From Piscicola geometra (lineage: Eukaryota; Annelida; Clitellata; Hirudinida; Piscicolidae): a stretch of 64,000 nucleotides of DNA. The notes under the pieces are model-generated. The model searched no databases and was not told where the DNA came from. It saw only the letters and a program-made list of their open reading frames with translations. Positions 60,868 through 64,000 of the stretch are shown piece by piece (the stretch's first letter is position 1; every line of letters starts with the position of its first letter). A program made the translations under genes and the position numbers. The stretch lies in NCBI GenBank assembly GCA_943735955.1, contig OX030968.1, positions 4,481,704-4,545,703 of the forward strand. Direction: 5' to 3'.

Positions 60868-63131
60868 CTTGGTGACGTATAAAGTTTAGTGTCACTCGAA
60901 ACAAAAAAGTCTTTTTATCAACGATAATGTAACTTTTTGATGACGTGAGGAGATTGTGAGTTTGAAAAGGGGAGTTCGAATGGCTACTCACTTTGTTTGC
61001 ATTCTAAGAAACCTGAAGCCGAAACAACTGGCACCAAGCATCCAGGGCATGTGCAGCTATTCGGAACTGTTTTAAACAAATTTAATTAATTAAAAAAATA
61101 ATTCAATTAGTTTTATAAAAACTGGGAAATAGATTTGAAGAGTATCTTGTTGAAACAATTCACGCACGTAATGTGAATGTCAACTGGACGCTTGAAGAGG
61201 CCACAGCAGTAATGTAAATTTTGCCAGTAGTGAGTGAGGAGTAGAAATACTTGGGAGTTGTTGGCGTCACTACCATGGTGCCATCGTACTTGGCAGGACC
61301 AGGTTGGTAGGAAGACGAGTAATAAATGTCGGCGTTCCCACTCATGGTGCTTATCTAATGTCGTATTCATAGAGATTTGAGAATTATTTATAAAATTGAT
61401 TTAATATAATATTAAAGTTTATCAATTAAATTTAGAACTTATTCAGATGTTTAATCGAGTAAAGGGTCAGTTTAGATTGATTGACTCACTCCGATTATTT
61501 GGCAAGAGGCGGTGAGAGTGTAGTATAGATATTTAATGCCGTTGATGACAACAGTGATTGTGCCAGTGATCTCCGTTTGAACTTTATAAATGTATTTGCC
61601 CATTTAAAAATAATTAATGGAAAATATATTGCGATTTGATATATGTGTAGAATATTCTTTATAAAGGTTGAATGCCTCTCAAGCGCTCGCAACTTACCTC
61701 CACAAACTCTTTTCTCGATTTGTTTGACAAAGCCGTCAAAGTCATTGAAGTTTCTCAAAACACTGTAGTAGTTGCAGTCTGGGTCCGAAGCGATTCTCTT
61801 CAACTCATCATGATTGATGCTTGAGCCCACCCCCACAGCGAACACCTTCACATTCGTTGCCAACAAGGCATTAGCTGCAGCCGTCGTCAGCGCTGGGTCA
61901 TCAGTCTGTTAAAACTACCACAATTCTTGGCAAATCTGCACAATTTTATAAGTTTTCCAAAATCATCTTTGATAACAAATACTTTTGAATTATTGAAAGC
62001 GACACTGTGCCAATAAATAATTATCAATATCAAGGGTCTCACTTGCTCGTGCTTCCTTGGCGGTGAGGAAAGTGTTACTTGTCATGAAATTAAGACCCAA
62101 GTGGGTCTTGGTATCTGAAAAGTTCATTTTAATAACAAATCGGTTCAGCGTCTTACGTTTTATGGTAAAATCGATCCTCAACGGAGAATTACAAACTCAC
62201 TTGACTTGGGGTGAGTGAGGTTAGTAATCTTAGTTTCGTAGCAGGACAGTGTGTAGCAGTCATCGAAATCAAACTGAAGAGAGACAGATGAACTGAAAAC
62301 CACAGCAGAGACTCGAGACTTGAAAGATATATCAGATCCTATGTTAAGTTCTACCACCACGTTCTTCAGAAAGCCTTTGATTAAGGCGTAGTTGGCTGGA
62401 GAAATGCTTCCAGAGCCATCAACTAGAAAAGCCATGTCAGCAACCACTTGGCAAACTGTCAAGAAGTCATAGACATGAAGAGCAATTCATAATATTTTTG
62501 CTAGTTTTTAGTACCTCACTTTGAGGCAGTGTGTCTGCAACGGTCACAAAGCTGGCAGCGCTTGGACTGGCAGAAGAAGTGATGTGGGTGGCCCAGTAGG
62601 TCGACTGGCCATGAAGCGAGTTTGGAATAGCCACGTTGCCATTTTCCTTCATGTATTGCATGTAGAGTCGTGCAGCCAGACCCGAATACAAGGGCTTCAG
62701 CAGATCGTTCCAGGTGGTAGCAGCCCAATTGATGCCGTACTGTTGCGTCACTTTGGTCAGTATGGAAGAGCTCACTGATTTTGTCTGCGTTTACTTGCTG
62801 CTGCTAATCTGTACGAAATTGTTACAAATTTCAAATTCAAAAATGGATTAATTTGTTTTCTATGAATCATTAGCTTGAAAAATAGTTTCACCTGCCAGAT
62901 TCCTCCGAAAAAGCCTGCTGCGTAGGTGTCAGCGTCTGCGCCGTCGGTGGTCTCAACGAACGCCATTCTGCGCAGAAAGAGTTTGTTTTCTTCAAAGACG
63001 CACTTCTCCTGGATGGTGGCGACCACAGCTTCGACTATGTAGGTGCCTCCAACGTTCGGAGTTATCGTCAGGTCGACCTGTGCTCTGCAGCTTGCCAGCA
63101 AGGAAATGACGAAAAAAATAGAGTTCTTCAT
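60656..63131 (-). CDS. Secreted VWA and chitin-binding domain protein (9 exons), with apparent frameshift
   Basis: Extracellular matrix-type protein of about 545 residues. In order: signal peptide MKNSIFFVISLLASCRA; an N-terminal domain with RRMAFVETTDGADADTYAAG and FFGGIWQ, then YGINWAATTWNDLLKPLYSG; a VWA domain with the MIDAS start FLVDGSGSIS; a beta-rich segment (exons 6-7); a short Cys-rich piece; a Thr-rich linker; and a C-terminal type-2 chitin-binding (peritrophin-A/CBM14) domain ending FVQCSEWGQCYEMPCAPGLK. Similar VWA plus chitin-binding architectures occur in lophotrochozoan shell and cuticle matrix proteins. All junction phases fit, but exon 5 contains a frame break at the VWA TDG motif (61901-61909), so the locus is either a recent pseudogene or contains a sequence error. 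Confidence 0.85.
60992..61066 (-). CDS. VWA gene exon 8: Cys-rich linker
   Basis: Acceptor AAAACAG, donor A|GTGAGT, phase 1 on both sides. It encodes PNSCTCPGCLVPVVSASGFL then ECKQ. Confidence 0.8.
61168..61354 (-). CDS. VWA gene exon 7: Tyr/Ser/Thr-rich segment
   Basis: Acceptor GACATTAG, donor TTAC|GTGCGT, enters in phase 0 and leaves in phase 1. It encodes ISTMSGNADIYYSSSYQPGP then AKYDGTMVVTPTTPKYFYSS. Confidence 0.78.
61490..61581 (-). CDS. VWA gene exon 6: beta-rich segment
   Basis: Acceptor TATAAAG, donor GGA|GTGAGT, enters in phase 1 and leaves in phase 0. It encodes VQTEITGTITVVINGIKYLY then YTLTASCQIIG. Confidence 0.78.
61698..61935 (-). CDS. VWA gene exon 5: VWA C-terminal half, with frame break
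   Basis: Acceptor TGTGCAG, donor G|GTAAGT. It opens LPRIVVVLTD, then TGA TGA; the frame shifted by one base continues TDDPALTTAAANALLATNVK, VFAVGVGSSINHDELKRIAS and so on to RVCG. A few bases coding for the conserved glycine after TD appear to be missing at 61901-61909. Confidence 0.82.
62043..62114 (-). CDS. VWA gene exon 4: VWA TKTHLGLN
   Basis: Acceptor TTTTCAG, donor A|GTGAGA, phase 1 on both sides. It encodes TKTHLGLNFMTSNTFLTAKE then ARA, the second MIDAS threonine region. Confidence 0.88.
62201..62455 (-). CDS. VWA gene exon 3: VWA MIDAS strand
   Basis: Acceptor TTGACAG, donor A|GTGAGT, phase 1 on both sides. It encodes CQVVADMAFLVDGSGSISPA and continues through SAVVFSSSVSLQFDFDDCYT; DGSGS is the metal-binding motif. 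Confidence 0.92.
62520..62784 (-). CDS. VWA gene exon 2: rest of the N-terminal domain
   Basis: Acceptor AACGCAG (an earlier acceptor would hit TAA), donor A|GTGAGG, leaving in phase 1. It encodes TKSVSSSILTKVTQQYGINW and continues to VTVADTLPQ. Confidence 0.85.
62892..63131 (-). CDS. VWA gene exon 1: signal peptide and N-terminal domain
   Basis: 80 codons from ATG to donor CAG|GTGAAA, leaving in phase 0. The start is fixed by the signal peptide and a TATA-like box 57 bp upstream. Confidence 0.9.
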
Positions 63132-63187
63132 CGTGGTATCGTAGATGTAGTTTCGAGAAAGCTAAATTCAGTTTTTGTCGCTCTTGC

Positions 63188-63193
63188 TTTATA
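63188..63193 (-). promoter_or_regulatory. TATA box of the VWA gene
   Basis: TATAAA on the minus strand (in CTCTATAAAGCAAG), 57 bp upstream of the start codon, a plausible distance for a start site near 63160. Confidence 0.5.
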
Positions 63194-63249
63194 GAGTTCG
63201 CAAGTTGATTTATTGACTTTTGAACTGTCTCAGCAACAATGGGAGTCAT

Positions 63250-63700
63250 TATATCAATCTAGTTTATGAGCTCAAGACCACTTTCCTCACAAATAACAAA
63301 TAAAATAAAAATTTTTATTTAGTCGTGTCAAAAGGATCATAAAAATAATGTGTTTCTACGACTTATGATTTTTCTTGCAATAGTTTCAGAACACGATACA
63401 GTCGATCTGTCCATTCTCTGGCTTCATTCAGCTGACCTGAGACACGATAGTGACGCATTTTATCTTAATCTTAGTTTATTTCTCAAACTAGGATCAACGT
63501 GTCAACTCAATAAGATCATTCGACTGATTTTTGTTTTTCAACTCACATTTAAGCCATCGAAGAATTCCTGCAAAAGCTCGATGGCTTCTGCATTGCTAGA
63601 TTAAAACTCTTAAGTGTACCTCTTTTATGGAAAGTTGCTTTATTTTCTATAAACCCAAAAAAATACATTCAAATTTTGGTGATAGGTTCTTCCAGCATGG
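63250..63700. other. Region upstream of the VWA gene, no gene seen
   Basis: AT-rich unique sequence with no supported exon. Confidence 0.45.
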
Positions 63701-63710
63701 ATTGGACCCT

Positions 63711-63711
63711 T

Positions 63712-63767
<56 letters not shown>

Positions 63768-63792
63768 TATTATCATCATCATCATCATCATA
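63711..63792. repeat. (TCA)n microsatellite
   Basis: About 27 TCA triplets with one TTATTA interruption. Confidence 0.96.
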
Positions 63793-63810
63793 GTTTTCCT
63801 TACAAATGAC

Positions 63811-63983
63811 GTCAGTCAGTTTGTATAGCGCCCGGGCACGCAACTGAAGCGCCACTCACACGACATAAGTCGTGAAACACCGCATCATATACACTAGGTA
63901 TATGATAGCTCACGGTTGGCTGTACAGGGATTCGAACTGGCGACCTTTAAGATGCAGGTCTAACGACTTACCATCTAAGACAC
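63811..63983 (-). mobile_element. tRNA-derived SINE, copy 3, body diverged
   Basis: On the minus strand: TGTCTTAGATGGTAAGTCGT...CGCCAGTTCGAATCCC, then ATCATATACCTAGTGTATAT and GATGCGGTGTTTCACGACTT. Same family as the copies at 43214 and 59194. It ends near 63811 without the long distal body. Confidence 0.88.
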
Positions 63984-64000
63984 TTTTTTATTAGTCGTGT

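Overview
The window is eukaryotic nuclear DNA, most likely from a lophotrochozoan or other marine invertebrate. The evidence is spliceosomal introns with GT-AG (and one GC-AG) borders, a receptor tyrosine phosphatase, Ly6/uPAR-type GPI-anchored genes, a VWA plus chitin-binding secreted protein, tRNA-derived SINEs, several LINE and hAT families, and very dense micro- and minisatellites. The species cannot be fixed from the sequence.

Region 1 (1-22.4 kb, plus strand, GC-rich) is the 3' part of one large gene for a receptor-type protein tyrosine phosphatase (RPTP). I reconstruct 24 coding exons with compatible splice phases (3,246 nt in frame, 1,081 residues plus stop). In order they encode the end of the ectodomain with a membrane-proximal FN3 domain, one transmembrane helix, an active-type PTP domain (D1: WPD and [10 protein letters not shown]), a degenerate PTP domain (D2: WPT, HCVDGAEQSG) and a short tail. 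D1 carries an insertion of about 244 residues just before its WPD strand. Nearly all the introns are built of simple repeats, including a 3.7 kb 12-bp minisatellite with higher-order structure, and two contain transposon insertions.

Region 2 (22.4-60 kb, AT-rich) holds two paralogous Ly6/uPAR-like GPI-anchored genes on the plus strand (27.96-29.53 kb and 50.79-55.91 kb). Around them lies a graveyard of nested transposable elements: hAT elements with recognisable TIRs and 8-bp target duplications, TA-flanked MITEs, at least five LINE fragments, three tRNA-SINE copies, and a decayed duplicate of one RPTP intron-exon junction at 37.0-37.3 kb.

Region 3 (60.6-63.2 kb, minus strand) is a nine-exon gene for a secreted protein with an N-terminal extracellular domain, a von Willebrand A domain and a C-terminal type-2 chitin-binding domain, of the kind found in extracellular or shell/cuticle matrices. 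It has an apparent frameshift inside the VWA domain.

The three host gene types have no evident shared pathway; all encode cell-surface or secreted proteins. Most long open frames in the window are artefacts of simple repeats and are not annotated as genes. All exon models are by-eye predictions and have not been checked against transcripts.
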